From: Hymenobacter wooponensis
Lineage (GTDB): Bacteria; Bacteroidota; Bacteroidia; Cytophagales; Hymenobacteraceae
Length of the DNA stretch: 64,000 nt
Reading direction: 5' to 3'
NCBI RefSeq assembly: GCF_004745865.1
Contig: NZ_SRKZ01000001.1
Coordinates: 1,178,001 to 1,242,000, forward strand
Positions 46,928-56,060 of the stretch are shown here, in pieces. The stretch's first letter is position 1. Each line of letters opens with the position of its first letter. The notes under the pieces are model-generated. The model saw only the letters and a list, made by a program, of their open reading frames with translations, made no database searches and was not told where the DNA came from. The translations under genes were made by a program, and so were the position numbers.

Positions 46928-47584
46928 TTATTTCTTCTTGCTGCTATACTCAGCATTCAAATGCTTGAGCACTGGAGCAGTTATGTCTAAATCTTTGCGG
47001 CCGTAGGCAATGGTGCCGCTGGGGGCAGCAATCAGAATGAGGCGGTACCCGTTCTGCTTGCCGTACACTTCAACTTGCTTATTGATGCGCTCCAGCACTT
47101 GCTGGGTCATTTTGCCTTCTTCTTCTTGGGCTTGGCGCTGCAGTTTTTCCTGCTCTTGCGCCACCTGCACTTGGCGGCCCTGCAATTGCTGCTCGGTGCT
47201 AGCGCGCTGCTCGGCCGTCATGCCAGCCGCCTGCTGCTGATACTTCTGCACGGCGCCTTGGAAGCCTTGCACCAGTTTCTGGTTTTGGGCTTCCCAGCGT
47301 TTAGCTTTTGCCTCAAAGCTGCGGCGCGCATCTTTCATGCCTTGGTAACCATCCAGCAACTTGCCCGACTCTACGTAGGCCACCTTGTCGGTGTCGGCTA
47401 CCGCGGTGAGGTCGGCGGGCTCTTCAGTGGTAACGGGGGTAGCCGTTGAGTCATTCGTTTTTACTGCGGCCACGGGCTTACGGGCGGGGGCAGCGGCAGG
47501 CTTGTTGGCAAAGTGCAGGTAAAATAAAACCGCGACGGCCAAGACCAGTACCGCGTTAATTACCAGTTGAAGAGAGTTTTTCAT
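46928..47584 (-). CDS. OmpH/Skp-family periplasmic chaperone-like protein
   Basis: A 218-residue protein with one N-terminal hydrophobic segment (VINAVLVLAVAVLFYLHF) and an Ala/Pro/Thr-rich linker. The Skp core follows: KVAYVESGKLLDGYQGMKDA, a long Gln/Glu-rich coiled coil of two helices (residues ~85-170), and closing strands YRLILIAAPSGTIAYGRKDL with DITAPVLKHLN. Such proteins escort unfolded outer-membrane proteins. Membrane-anchored rather than soluble, as usual in Bacteroidota. Confidence 0.9.
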   Translation of the reverse strand: MKNSLQLVINAVLVLAVAVLFYLHFANKPAAAPARKPVAAVKTNDSTATPVTTEEPADLTAVADTDKVAYVESGKLLDGYQGMKDARRSFEAKAKRWEAQNQKLVQGFQGAVQKYQQQAAGMTAEQRASTEQQLQGRQVQVAQEQEKLQRQAQEEEGKMTQQVLERINKQVEVYGKQNGYRLILIAAPSGTIAYGRKDLDITAPVLKHLNAEYSSKKK

Positions 47585-47674
47585 TCGAGAAATAAGAGAG
47601 AAACAAAGCTGCTCCGTAAGCAGCGCTGGTCAAAGAAACGAAAAAAGCCCCGCTGATTGTACTAGGCCGGAGTT

Positions 47675-48766
47675 TCAATGTCCATCTGCGGGCTCCTCGT
47701 CCTCATCCGACTCCTCCACTTCCAGAGGCTTCATGGGCTTCTCATCGTAAGGCGCTGCCAAATCAACCCGGCTCGGCGACAGATCAGTGCGCCCTACGTG
47801 TACCAGGGCATCACCCTGGTTTACCACTGGCATATGGTTGAGGCCAATGATGTAGCCCGTTACCGGCGACTCTAGGCGCACGGAGTTTTCCCCGTACGGG
47901 TCCGCCACTGAGCCATACACTTGTCCTTTCTCGATGTAGTCGCCCAGGTGCACATCGCTGCGGAAAAGCCCCGCGTAGCGTGCCCGCAGCCAAGTAGAGC
48001 GCATGCACACCACGCTGGCCGCTGCCGCAGGCGGGGCATTTTCTACCATTCCCAAATGATGAAGCACCCGGAACGTACCGGCAATGGCCATCTCAATTCC
48101 CGCCTCATCTAAGCGCAACGACTCACCCGTTTCGTACACAATAATGCGGCGGCCTTCCTGCATGGCGGTTTCGCGCAGGGAGCCGGGCCGCAGGGAAGCA
48201 TGCAGGGTGAAGGGAGCCGCAAATGCCGCAGCCAGGGCGTCGGTTTCCTCGTCTTGGTGCAACAGGCAGCGCACCTGTGAAATGTTGGCCCGGGCCGCGC
48301 CTCCCGTGTGAAAATCAATGCCGTAATCTATAAGGGGCATGATTTCTCGCATGAAGCGATGCGCCACACGACTGGCCAACGACCCCCGTGGGTTCCCGGG
48401 AAACGACCGGTTCACATCTTTACCATCGGGCACTTCCCGCGAGAAGTTCAAAAACCCATAGATGTTGAGAATAGGAATGGCAATGACAGTTCCGCGCAGG
48501 GGGTGCAGCAAGTTGCGCCGGATCATGCGCCGGATGGTTTCAATGCCGTTTACTTCGTCGCCGTGCATGCCGGCCATGAGCAACACCGTAGGGCCCGGCT
48601 CCGTGGAGCGGAACACATGCACGGGAATGTCAATTACGGTGCCCGATGGCAGCCGGGAGATAACCAACCGAGTAAGCACAGACTGCCCCGGTTTGATGAC
48701 CAGACCATTGAGCAATAAATCGGTAGGCGCGGCAGAGGAATCAGTTACCAAAGCAGTACAGGGCAA
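47675..48766 (-). CDS. Succinylglutamate desuccinylase/aspartoacylase-family metallohydrolase
   Basis: A 363-residue zinc hydrolase of the M14-like AstE/AspA family. GMHGDEVNGIETIRRMIRR carries two zinc ligands (His, Glu), and IDFHTGGAARAN the third with the DFHTG motif. NRSFPGNPRGSLASRVAHR is also conserved. The C-terminal ~100 residues form a lipoyl-like beta domain and an acidic tail (ESDEDEEPADGH). Such enzymes often sit beside RimK and RimB genes; both are upstream here. It may remove glutamate or other acyl groups from a RimK product, but this is inferred. Confidence 0.88.
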   Translation of the reverse strand: MPCTALVTDSSAAPTDLLLNGLVIKPGQSVLTRLVISRLPSGTVIDIPVHVFRSTEPGPTVLLMAGMHGDEVNGIETIRRMIRRNLLHPLRGTVIAIPILNIYGFLNFSREVPDGKDVNRSFPGNPRGSLASRVAHRFMREIMPLIDYGIDFHTGGAARANISQVRCLLHQDEETDALAAAFAAPFTLHASLRPGSLRETAMQEGRRIIVYETGESLRLDEAGIEMAIAGTFRVLHHLGMVENAPPAAAASVVCMRSTWLRARYAGLFRSDVHLGDYIEKGQVYGSVADPYGENSVRLESPVTGYIIGLNHMPVVNQGDALVHVGRTDLSPSRVDLAAPYDEKPMKPLEVEESDEDEEPADGH

Positions 48767-48927
48767 GGTGTAGCACTACAGCTCACACCAATTCGGTGAA
48801 TATACCGAAGCTGAACTGTTGAGCAGACCTTATCAGCGTCAATTATCATTCCAACCGAATATAGGCCTAGGCCAGTAGCTTGTCAGCCTGAACTTGTAGT
48901 AGCTATTTGTGCCAGCTATGAAGCATA

Positions 48928-49025
48928 TCATCCCAAGCAAAAGCAATGCATCTGGTTAGGGTAGCACGAGGCGCTAGGCCAGTTGTACTACCCTTAACCA
49001 GATGCATTGCTCTAGCTCAGGATGA
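48928..49025. repeat. Intergenic hairpin repeat, copy C (different stem, same loop)
   Basis: Lies between rimK and the aspartoacylase-like gene. Arms AGCAATGCATCTGGTTAGGG (48942-48964) and the complement at 48988-49011 differ from copies A and B, but the loop GCACGAGGCGCTAGGCCAGT and the flank GCTCAGGATGACG are shared. The outer TCATCC/GGATGA ends also pair. The rest of 48767-49081 contains another CTAGGCC pair and no gene. Confidence 0.75.
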
Positions 49026-49081
49026 CGTGTTATTGCTTTAGCTAAAGACTATAGCGGCTCCTGTAGGCCTACCTTTCCTGG

Positions 49082-50026
49082 CTAGTCCGCCTGAGTGTCA
49101 GGCAATACCTCCGGAGTAGAGGTGGTAACCGCTTTAGGTTTCGACTTCTTTTTCTGGGAGAGTTGCTCGGTGTACTCAATGATTTTGCCGGCAATATTGA
49201 GGCCAGTGGCTTTCTCAATACCTTCTAGGCCAGGGGAAGAATTTACTTCCAGCACCAGCGGCCCACGTTTGCTCTGCAGCATGTCTACGCCCGCAATACC
49301 CAGGCCTAGCGCTTTGGTGGCGAGCAGGGCGGCTGCCTTCTCGGCCCGCGAAAGTTTTACCAGCGTACCGGAGCCGCCGCGGTGCAGGTTGGAGCGGAAC
49401 TCGCCCTCCTTACCCTGGCGCTTCATGGCGCCCACCACTTCCCCATTCACCACGAAGGCCCGGAGGTCGGCCCCCTTGCTCTCCGCAATAAACTCCTGCA
49501 CAATAATGCGCGCCTTCAGGTTGTGGAACGCCTCAATTACCGACTGCGCCGCTTTAGCCGACTCAGCCAGTACTACGCCCAAGCCCTGGGTACCTTCCAG
49601 TAGTTTAATGATTACCGGCGCGCCACCCACTTGCTGAATCATGGCGGGCACTTCATCGGAGTAGTTGGTGAAGGCCGTTTTGGGCATGCCCACGCCGGCC
49701 CTACTCAAGATCTGCATGGAGCGGAGCTTGTCGCGGCTGCGCACAATGGCCTGGCTTTCCACGGCCGTGCGCACCTTCATCATTTCAAACTGCCGCACCA
49801 CGGCACAGCCATAAAACGTTACGGAAGCTCCAATGCGGGGGATTATAGCGTCAAAGCCTTCCAGCTTATTGCCTTCGTATATGATACCAGGCTTACCTTT
49901 TTCAAGAACCAGGTTACAGTGCAGATGGTCTAGGACCACTGCCTCGTGGCCGCGTTGTTCAGCGGCTTCCACGAGGCGCGTCGTCGAGTATAGCTTCGGC
50001 TCACGCGAGAGAATCGCCAGTTTCAT
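49082..50026 (-). CDS. rimK: RimK-family alpha-L-glutamate ligase
   Basis: A 314-residue ATP-grasp ligase. [20 protein letters not shown] opens the RimK fold; [38 protein letters not shown] and [17 protein letters not shown] (the ATP/metal site) are diagnostic. RimK adds glutamates to ribosomal protein S6 in E. coli; substrates vary. The last ~25 residues are a Lys/Ser/Pro-rich extension absent from E. coli RimK. It follows rimB with 78 bp between. Start at 50026 matches the RimK N-terminus. Confidence 0.95.
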   Translation of the reverse strand: MKLAILSREPKLYSTTRLVEAAEQRGHEAVVLDHLHCNLVLEKGKPGIIYEGNKLEGFDAIIPRIGASVTFYGCAVVRQFEMMKVRTAVESQAIVRSRDKLRSMQILSRAGVGMPKTAFTNYSDEVPAMIQQVGGAPVIIKLLEGTQGLGVVLAESAKAAQSVIEAFHNLKARIIVQEFIAESKGADLRAFVVNGEVVGAMKRQGKEGEFRSNLHRGGSGTLVKLSRAEKAAALLATKALGLGIAGVDMLQSKRGPLVLEVNSSPGLEGIEKATGLNIAGKIIEYTEQLSQKKKSKPKAVTTSTPEVLPDTQAD

Positions 50027-50104
50027 TAGATAGATGCTTGGAGGAGGATAGTAGAGCAGAAGCGCGCCGCAAAGATACAGGGCGCCCCGCAAGCGGCACG
50101 GCTT

Positions 50105-50578
50105 CTAGCCAGCAGCTATTTGACTTTTATACGACAGATTCAAACGAGCTACATCGACCACTAAACGGGCCTGACGCAGCAACACACGCCCAATAAGCAC
50201 CGGATACTTCATATCGGAGCGGTCAGAAAGCGAAAACTCCGTGCTATAGTCTTGCCCAAACAGCCGAATAGCGGCCTGAATTACGTACCGTTTCTGCACC
50301 TCGCCATTGGAGCTCCGAATGTCGCGCAGGGAGAAGTTGGCGAATTTCATGTGCATGCCGTCAAAATTGGGATGCAGCGTATCAAGCAGCTGTACGTGCA
50401 GGTAGTGCTGGCCATCTGGCAGGGTTTCAACGCGAATGTTAGAGCAATGAATAGCTCCGGTATAGGCTCCGGTGTCCACCTTGGCCTCCACTCCCCACAA
50501 CTGGAAAGCAGGAAAATCAACCAGTTCCCGTCGCCCCACCATTCGCTTCGGCTCACGTTGCTTTTTCATGAGCGGCAA
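50105..50578 (-). CDS. rimB: RimB/RloA-like retropepsin-type protease (PF05618, 'ATP-dependent zinc protease')
   Basis: A 157-residue aspartic-protease-like protein. The active-site motif is VDTGAYTGAIHC. Further conserved parts are KRYVIQAAIRLFGQDYSTEF and KYPVLIGRVLLRQARLVVDV. In Pseudomonas RimB works with RimK on S6 glutamylation. Start may be 50578 or 50569 (second Met). Confidence 0.88.
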   Translation of the reverse strand: MPLMKKQREPKRMVGRRELVDFPAFQLWGVEAKVDTGAYTGAIHCSNIRVETLPDGQHYLHVQLLDTLHPNFDGMHMKFANFSLRDIRSSNGEVQKRYVIQAAIRLFGQDYSTEFSLSDRSDMKYPVLIGRVLLRQARLVVDVARLNLSYKSQIAAG

Positions 50579-50662
50579 GTAAGGGTGAAATTGTGAGATG
50601 GTGAAATGGAAGTGGTGAGTTTACGATGCAGCTCTGATGAAGAGGCCTAGGCCACTACCTGC

Positions 50663-51790
50663 TTACCCTTTGTAGCTAATACGATAAACGGCATCGTTCT
50701 GGTCATCAGAAACGAGCAAGGAGCCGTCGGGCAGCACCAGCAAACACACGGGGCGCCCCCAGGCTTGCTTACCCTGCAGCCAGCCTTCGGCAAAGGTCTC
50801 GTAGCTCTGGGCTTGCTTGCCCGTAGCGTCAAGCCGCACCAAGCTGATGCGGTAGCCTAGCTTGGTGGTGCGGTTCCAGGAGCCGTGCTCAGGAATAAAG
50901 ATTTGGTTGCGGTACTGGGCTGGAAATTTCTTGCCGGTATAAAACTTCATACCTAACGCAGCCACGTGAGGCCCCAGTTTACGGGCGGGCTTAGCGTACG
51001 TAGCCACCGATTTACCCTTGCCTAGCTCGGGGTCCTGCACATCGCCGGCGAAGTAATACGGAAAGCCGAAGTGCAGCCCGGGCTTGGGCGCTCGATTCAG
51101 CTCATCAGCGGGCAGATTGTCGCCTAGCATGTCGCGGCCGTTGTCGGTAAACCACAATGCCTTATCCTGGGGGCTCCAGTCGAAGCCTACCGTGTTTCTC
51201 ACACCATATGCAAAGGTTTCTAGGCCAGTGCCATCGGGGTTGAGGCGGTTGATGGTGGCATAGATGGGCTCTTCTGGCAGGCAGCTGTTGCAGGGCGCAC
51301 CTACCGGCACGTACAGCTTGCCATCGGGCCCGAAGGCGATGTAGCGGTAGCCGTGCCAGTCTTTATTGGGCAGCTTATCATAGACCACCGCCGGCTTGGG
51401 CTTCTGCTTCAGGCGCTGAGCTATGTTGTCGTAGCGCAGAATGCGATTGATTTCAGCTACATAGAGCGCCCCATTGCGCACAGCCACGCCGTTGGGCGAG
51501 TTCAGGCCGGTGGCAATGGTAACTACTTCATCGGCCCGGCCATCTTTGTTGCGGTCGGGCAAGGCATATACTTTATCGTCTTTGGTCCCCACGTACACGG
51601 TACCATCGGGGCCTACCGCCAGTTCGCGGGCGCTTTTTACGCCCTGGGCAAAGTAGCTGATAGTGAAGCCGGCGGGCAGCTTGATCTTACTGAGGTTTAC
51701 ATCAGCGGCAGGAGTGGCCGGCTTGGGAGCCAAAGCCGTGAGGACCAGTGGAGCCAGCAGCAGGGGAAAGAAACGGCGCTTTATCGTCAT
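50663..51790 (-). CDS. PQQ-dependent sugar dehydrogenase-like (sorbosone dehydrogenase family)
   Basis: A 375-residue exported beta-propeller. Signal peptide (LLLAPLVLTALAPKPATP), then repeats such as ARELAVGPDGTVYVGTKDDK, NSPNGVAVRNGALYVAEI, YRYIAFGPDGKLYVPVGAPC and TVGFDWSPQDKALWFTDNGR with DMLGDN. FIPEHGSWNRTTKLGYRI is the typical blade-end signature. Oxidises aldose sugars in the periplasm using PQQ; no PQQ biosynthesis genes are in the window, so cofactor supply is unclear. Confidence 0.9.
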   Translation of the reverse strand: MTIKRRFFPLLLAPLVLTALAPKPATPAADVNLSKIKLPAGFTISYFAQGVKSARELAVGPDGTVYVGTKDDKVYALPDRNKDGRADEVVTIATGLNSPNGVAVRNGALYVAEINRILRYDNIAQRLKQKPKPAVVYDKLPNKDWHGYRYIAFGPDGKLYVPVGAPCNSCLPEEPIYATINRLNPDGTGLETFAYGVRNTVGFDWSPQDKALWFTDNGRDMLGDNLPADELNRAPKPGLHFGFPYYFAGDVQDPELGKGKSVATYAKPARKLGPHVAALGMKFYTGKKFPAQYRNQIFIPEHGSWNRTTKLGYRISLVRLDATGKQAQSYETFAEGWLQGKQAWGRPVCLLVLPDGSLLVSDDQNDAVYRISYKG

Positions 51791-51910
51791 ACCAACCCAA
51801 CCCTCAGCCCAACCGGAAGGTTGCAGGGCGGCGGTAGTTTGTGGCCTAGTCTACACCAAGTGGCCCGCCCCGCACAGACGGAACGGGCTGGTCTGAAGCC
51901 TTGCCGATTA

Positions 51911-52195
51911 CTACAGCTGGTTGGAACGCTGGCGAAGGAGCCGCTCGTATTCCCGCTCCGAGAGTTGCCCCCGCTCCATGTTGCCATAGGTAGAGAAGCC
52001 TTGAATGGCCACCCCAATACCCCAGAACAGAGTAGACCACACGGGCCAAGGAAGGGGGCTGAAGCTACGGTCGGTCAAGGCCCAGATGCTCCACAACAGC
52101 AGGTTAACCGTGACGTAGGTAAACAGATGTGATTTGAAGCGGGCACGGGCTTTAGCCATACGCCACAGGTGGGGGTCGCGAGCAGGAGTTTCCAT
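51911..52195 (-). CDS. 2TM domain-containing membrane protein
   Basis: A 94-residue protein with the 2TM domain (PF13239 type): FKSHLFTYVTVNLLLWSIWA, a WPVWSTLFWGIGVAIQGF second helix, and a charged tail (YERLLRQRSNQL). Function unknown; related domains sit in histidine-kinase-like LytTR systems. Start 52195 is preferred; the frame extends 22 codons further. Confidence 0.82.
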   Translation of the reverse strand: METPARDPHLWRMAKARARFKSHLFTYVTVNLLLWSIWALTDRSFSPLPWPVWSTLFWGIGVAIQGFSTYGNMERGQLSEREYERLLRQRSNQL

Positions 52196-52385
52196 GAGTA
52201 GAGGAGTTTGGCGTGGTTGAATGCTCAAACCTATAGGTTCCGCCTTCATTCCAGAATTCATAGTTAACCAAGCAGCAATACTGACACCTGAAGTGTTGAA
52301 AAACTAGGTTGAACCGTGGAAACGCCACCTTAACCAACGCCAATTACCCCGTCGTATATGGCTACACAACCTCATCTCCCACCTC

Positions 52386-52955
52386 ATGCCTACCCCCTCT
52401 CCCGCTACCAACTGGCGCATCCAAGCACGTTCCTTCGGCCGTATCCTGCTGCACCGCGGCGACATTACCCGCATCGATACCAAGGCCATTGTGAATGCGG
52501 CCAACTCTAGCTTGCTGGGGGGTGGTGGCGTTGATGGGGCTATTCACCGGGCCGGGGGCCCCGAGATACTTGAGGCCTGCCGGAAATTACGTGCTAGCCA
52601 CTACGGGAGTGGCCTAGTTACCGGCGAGGCCGTACTTACTACGGCTGGCCGCTTGCCCGCGCGCTACGTTATTCATACGGTAGGGCCCGTGTGGAACGGC
52701 GGGCACCTGCACGAGCCAGAGCTACTGGCCAACTGCTACCGCAACAGTCTGCAACTGGCCCAAGAGAAAGGAGTAGCCAGTGTAGCCTTTCCCAGCATTA
52801 GTACGGGCATCTATGGGTACCCCAAGCCAGATGCTGCAGCCATTGCCGTGCAGGAAGTCAGGCAGTTTATGAGGCTGCACGCGCAGCCCCAAGAAGTGGT
52901 ATTCGTGGTCTTCGACGAGGAGAGCTTTACCTTATATGAGCAGGCGCTTCAATAG
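52386..52955 (+). CDS. Macro-domain O-acetyl-ADP-ribose deacetylase
   Basis: A 189-residue YmdB-type macro domain. [20 protein letters not shown] and [12 protein letters not shown] are the ADP-ribose-binding signatures; [11 protein letters not shown] is also typical. Likely removes acetyl or ADP-ribose groups; it could also reverse DNA or protein ADP-ribosylation. Single gene. Confidence 0.94.
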   Translation: MPTPSPATNWRIQARSFGRILLHRGDITRIDTKAIVNAANSSLLGGGGVDGAIHRAGGPEILEACRKLRASHYGSGLVTGEAVLTTAGRLPARYVIHTVGPVWNGGHLHEPELLANCYRNSLQLAQEKGVASVAFPSISTGIYGYPKPDAAAIAVQEVRQFMRLHAQPQEVVFVVFDEESFTLYEQALQ

Positions 52956-53044
52956 CCTAAGCGGTTCTTTTTCACGATTTTCTTTGCGCAGAAAATGGTA
53001 ACTTTAGAAACCACCCATCAACCACCCTCTAACCTTGTAGCGCC

Positions 53045-53503
53045 ATGGAAGTCTCCAATCCCCACCCAATGGCCGAACGTAAAAACAGAAACAGCGCCAG
53101 CAATCCAGTTTGGATGGACGGCTTGCGCATTCTGCTAGGCCTGTTTCTGTTCGTTAAAGGCGTTTCTTTTCTAAACAACTCCAGCGACGTCTTCTACCTG
53201 CTCAGTCAGCAGGAAAGCCTGGCCCACCTCAGAAAAGCCTCCCTCTTTTTCAGCACCTTCCACATCATTGGCGGGCTCATGATTGCCTTCGGGTTTCTAA
53301 CGCGGTTTGCGCTGCTTATTCAGATTCCTATTCTGATTGGCGCCGTTTTCATTGTAAACACCCAGAATGGCTTAACGCTGGGTAACATTGAGCTGTGGGT
53401 ATCCGCCGCCGTATTAGCTCTCATGCTGTTCTTCATGATTGTAGGTCCCGGCCGGTATTCCATCGACCACCGAATTCTTCGGCACAAGCCCAGCGAGCTG
53501 TAG
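53045..53503 (+). CDS. DoxX-family membrane protein
   Basis: A 152-residue protein with four transmembrane helices (LRILLGLFLFVKGVSFL; FHIIGGLMIAFGFL; LIQIPILIGAVFIV; AVLALMLFFMIVGPGRYSID). The order fits DoxX/SURF4-like proteins; function is uncertain. It ends 5 bp from the convergent hydrolase gene. Confidence 0.83.
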   Translation: MEVSNPHPMAERKNRNSASNPVWMDGLRILLGLFLFVKGVSFLNNSSDVFYLLSQQESLAHLRKASLFFSTFHIIGGLMIAFGFLTRFALLIQIPILIGAVFIVNTQNGLTLGNIELWVSAAVLALMLFFMIVGPGRYSIDHRILRHKPSEL

Positions 53504-53508
53504 CCCTG

Positions 53509-54318
53509 CTAGGCCACAGCCACACGAGGCATAAGCTGCGGATGCTGACGTAGGTAGGCTGTCACATCGTAGATAAGTCCCGCATGGCCGGTATTCAACA
53601 GAATGGTGTCTGCTTTCGATAAAGTAGCAGCAAACTGCTGGATGCCGGCTGGCGGAATCACCCGGTCGTGGCGCCCTAAAAAGAAGGTAACAGGTATAGC
53701 GTGCTGGTTTAGCACGCGAGCCAGCCGCTTCAGGTCAAACGTTAGCCCCCGGAAGGCAGTCCAGCTCCGGTAAATGCGCAGGCGCTTTTCGCGGCTATCG
53801 AGCTGCCACTGAGCAAAGTGCACGAGGTTGGGGTCGAGCAGGCGGCGCTGCCGGAGGGTATTGAGGAAGCGCAACAGGCGCTGGGGCCGCAGAACCGCTC
53901 GGCCCAACAAGCCTCGCATCCACGGCGGCCGCATAGCTAGCGTGTACCATAGCTGGGACCCAATACCATCGGGAGCAATTAACCACACGCCTTTCACCCG
54001 CTCGGGGAAATACTCAGCGGCGGTCAGGGCAAACTTGGCACCCATGCTAAAGGCCAGCAGGCTGAAGCTTTCAATGCCCTGCTCAGCGAGGAACGTCTGA
54101 AGCAGCTCAGCAAGCCGCTGCTTGGTTAGCGGAGAGTCTTGTTTAGCTAATCGGCTGCCGCCGTGGTAAAACAGATCAAAGGCATACACGGTCACCTCAG
54201 GGCCCAGCAACTGGATCAGGCCCCGCCAGTGTCCTTCGCTTTGCCCGTACCCGTGAAAGGCTAGTACAACCTTCGGGCCGGTGCCATATTTACGGTAGTT
54301 TAGGTGCGTTTTCAACAA
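53509..54318 (-). CDS. Alpha/beta hydrolase
   Basis: A 269-residue cytoplasmic hydrolase. VLAFHGYGQSEGHWRGL is the oxyanion region, LLAFSMGAKFALTAA the nucleophile elbow (Ser), GRHDRVIPP the acid region, and LNTGHAGLIYD the catalytic His. Basic and Arg/Leu-rich lid region. Substrate unknown. Confidence 0.87.
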   Translation of the reverse strand: MLKTHLNYRKYGTGPKVVLAFHGYGQSEGHWRGLIQLLGPEVTVYAFDLFYHGGSRLAKQDSPLTKQRLAELLQTFLAEQGIESFSLLAFSMGAKFALTAAEYFPERVKGVWLIAPDGIGSQLWYTLAMRPPWMRGLLGRAVLRPQRLLRFLNTLRQRRLLDPNLVHFAQWQLDSREKRLRIYRSWTAFRGLTFDLKRLARVLNQHAIPVTFFLGRHDRVIPPAGIQQFAATLSKADTILLNTGHAGLIYDVTAYLRQHPQLMPRVAVA

Positions 54319-54435
54319 GGTATAAACACCGTCGCTACCCTGTAAGTGCCCACAAAAGCTATTGCATTTAATAGCAGAAAGTCGACAGCAGGTCCGCTAG
54401 GCCACTGCGTGGAATTGTGGCTTGGCTGTGCTTAG

Positions 54436-54990
54436 CTAGGTTAGGCGCGACACGCCGCCCGACACGATAAACTTCATTACTTCGCTGCTGGGCAGATCAA
54501 GGTAGGTGACGTGGGTGGGTGGCACCAGCACTAGCTCGCCGGAAAAGTTGTAGGAGTGCGGGAAATACACCGCCAGCAGGTCGTCGCGGTGAATAGCAGC
54601 CATGGTGGCCTGGGTTACGAAACCCATTTTGAAGGTCTGCTCGGTGGCACTCATACGCACCAGCACCGGCCGGTTAAACTTCTGGTTGTCGCCCACAAAC
54701 GCGTCAAACAGATCTTTCAGGCTGGAGTAGATGATGCTGACCAGCGGCGTGCGGTGCAGCAGCCGCTCCATGATAATCAGGAAGGGCCGCACCAGGAAGG
54801 ATTTCGCCACAAAGCCCACTAGCGTAATCAGCACAACGGCCACTACTAGGCCTAGGCCAGGTACATCAAAGCTCAAGCCCGCAAACAGGTCGTTGAGCCA
54901 GCGAAGTAGGGCATACAGAATATAGAGCGTGAGGCCGACCGGCGCCACAACCAGAAATCCGTTGAGAAAGTAGTTGAATAAACGACTCAT
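54436..54990 (-). CDS. DUF502 membrane protein
   Basis: A 184-residue protein with two N-terminal transmembrane helices (NGFLVVAPVGLTLYILYAL; LVVAVVLITLVGFVAKSFLV) and a C-terminal soluble domain with conserved RTPLVSIIYSSLKDLFDAF and VYFPHSYNFSGELVLVPPTH motifs of DUF502 (COG2928). Function unknown. Start 54990 fits the family. Confidence 0.92.
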   Translation of the reverse strand: MSRLFNYFLNGFLVVAPVGLTLYILYALLRWLNDLFAGLSFDVPGLGLVVAVVLITLVGFVAKSFLVRPFLIIMERLLHRTPLVSIIYSSLKDLFDAFVGDNQKFNRPVLVRMSATEQTFKMGFVTQATMAAIHRDDLLAVYFPHSYNFSGELVLVPPTHVTYLDLPSSEVMKFIVSGGVSRLT

Positions 54991-55055
54991 GAGCGAAGCT
55001 AGTGGCCTACGGAACAGGCGCGGGCCGAGCACCGCAAGTTACCCCGCCCTCCTTA

Positions 55056-55095
55056 AAACAGCAGCGGCCCACCCAGAAAAACCGGGTGAGCCGCT
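55056..55095 (-). terminator. Terminator after ispH
   Basis: 12 bp stem AGCGGCYCACCC/GGGTGRGCCGCT (one G-U-type pair), 10 nt loop, T4 on the minus-strand side. Placed 31 bp after the ispH stop. Confidence 0.85.
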
Positions 55096-55125
55096 GTTCT
55101 ATTATCGTATGGGGGCAGGAAGAAG

Positions 55126-56013
55126 CTAGGCCAGCTTCATCTCTGTCACTTCTTCAATACGGTCCTTCACGCGCTGCATCAGCCACATGGGGGTGCTGGT
55201 GGCACCACAGATACCGACCGACTCCATGCCCTGAAACCACTCATCCTGCAGCTCCTGCTCGTTTTCCACGAAGTAGCTGCGCGGGTTGGTTTTGTTTACT
55301 ACCGAGAATAGGGCCTTGCCGTTGGAGCTCTTACGGCCGCTCACGAAGACGATTACGTCATGCTGGACGGCGAATTTGGCCAATGCCGGCTCGCGGTTAC
55401 TTACCTGCCGACAAATGCTGTCGTTGGCATCGAAGGCCTCCAAAGAGCCCCCAGCTGCGGCAATACGCTCTTCAATCACCTGCTTCATGTGGTAGAAGCC
55501 AGCGGTGCTTTTGGTGGTCTGGCTGAAGAGCGTAACCGGGCGGGCGAAGTCAATCTGGTCCAGGTCGGCCTCTGTCATCACGATGAGGGCCTGGTTGCGG
55601 GTCTGGCCGGTAAGGCCAATGACCTCCGCATGGCCGGGCTGCCCATAAATCACTACCTGTCCGTTTTGGCGCGTGGTGGCATCAAAAGCGTGCTTCACGC
55701 GGTTCTGCAGCTTAAGCACTACCGGGCATGAAGCGTCAATGAGCTCAATATTGTTGCGCAGAGCCAGGGCATAGGTTTCCGGCGGCTCGCCGTGGGCCCG
55801 GATGAGCACCTTGGCGTCGTGCAGCTCTTCCAGCTGCTCTCGGTCGATGATGCGTAGGCCTAGCGCATGCAGGCGCTCCACCTCCATGCGGTTGTGCACA
55901 ATATCGCCGAGACAATACAAGATGTCGTCGTGGGCCAGTTCGTCTTCAGCCATCTGGATGGCAAACTCGACGCCGAAACAGTAGCCAGAATTTTTATCGA
56001 TGGTGACGTTCAT
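55126..56013 (-). CDS. ispH: 4-hydroxy-3-methylbut-2-enyl diphosphate reductase
   Basis: Final step of the MEP isoprenoid pathway, an iron-sulfur enzyme producing IPP and DMAPP. 295 residues. Cluster cysteines are in GYCFGVEFAI (Cys12), ASCPVVLKLQ and GICGATSTPMWLM. Conserved VIYGQPGHAEVIGLTGQT and SQTTKSTAGFY are seen. Start 56013 (MNVTIDKNSGYCFG) is preferred to a second ATG 15 bp upstream. Likely co-transcribed with cmk, 47 bp upstream. Confidence 0.97.
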   Translation of the reverse strand: MNVTIDKNSGYCFGVEFAIQMAEDELAHDDILYCLGDIVHNRMEVERLHALGLRIIDREQLEELHDAKVLIRAHGEPPETYALALRNNIELIDASCPVVLKLQNRVKHAFDATTRQNGQVVIYGQPGHAEVIGLTGQTRNQALIVMTEADLDQIDFARPVTLFSQTTKSTAGFYHMKQVIEERIAAAGGSLEAFDANDSICRQVSNREPALAKFAVQHDVIVFVSGRKSSNGKALFSVVNKTNPRSYFVENEQELQDEWFQGMESVGICGATSTPMWLMQRVKDRIEEVTEMKLA

Positions 56014-56060
56014 GTGTTCTCTTAACAAAGCAACCGTCGAACAGGTGCAATTATCGGGCC

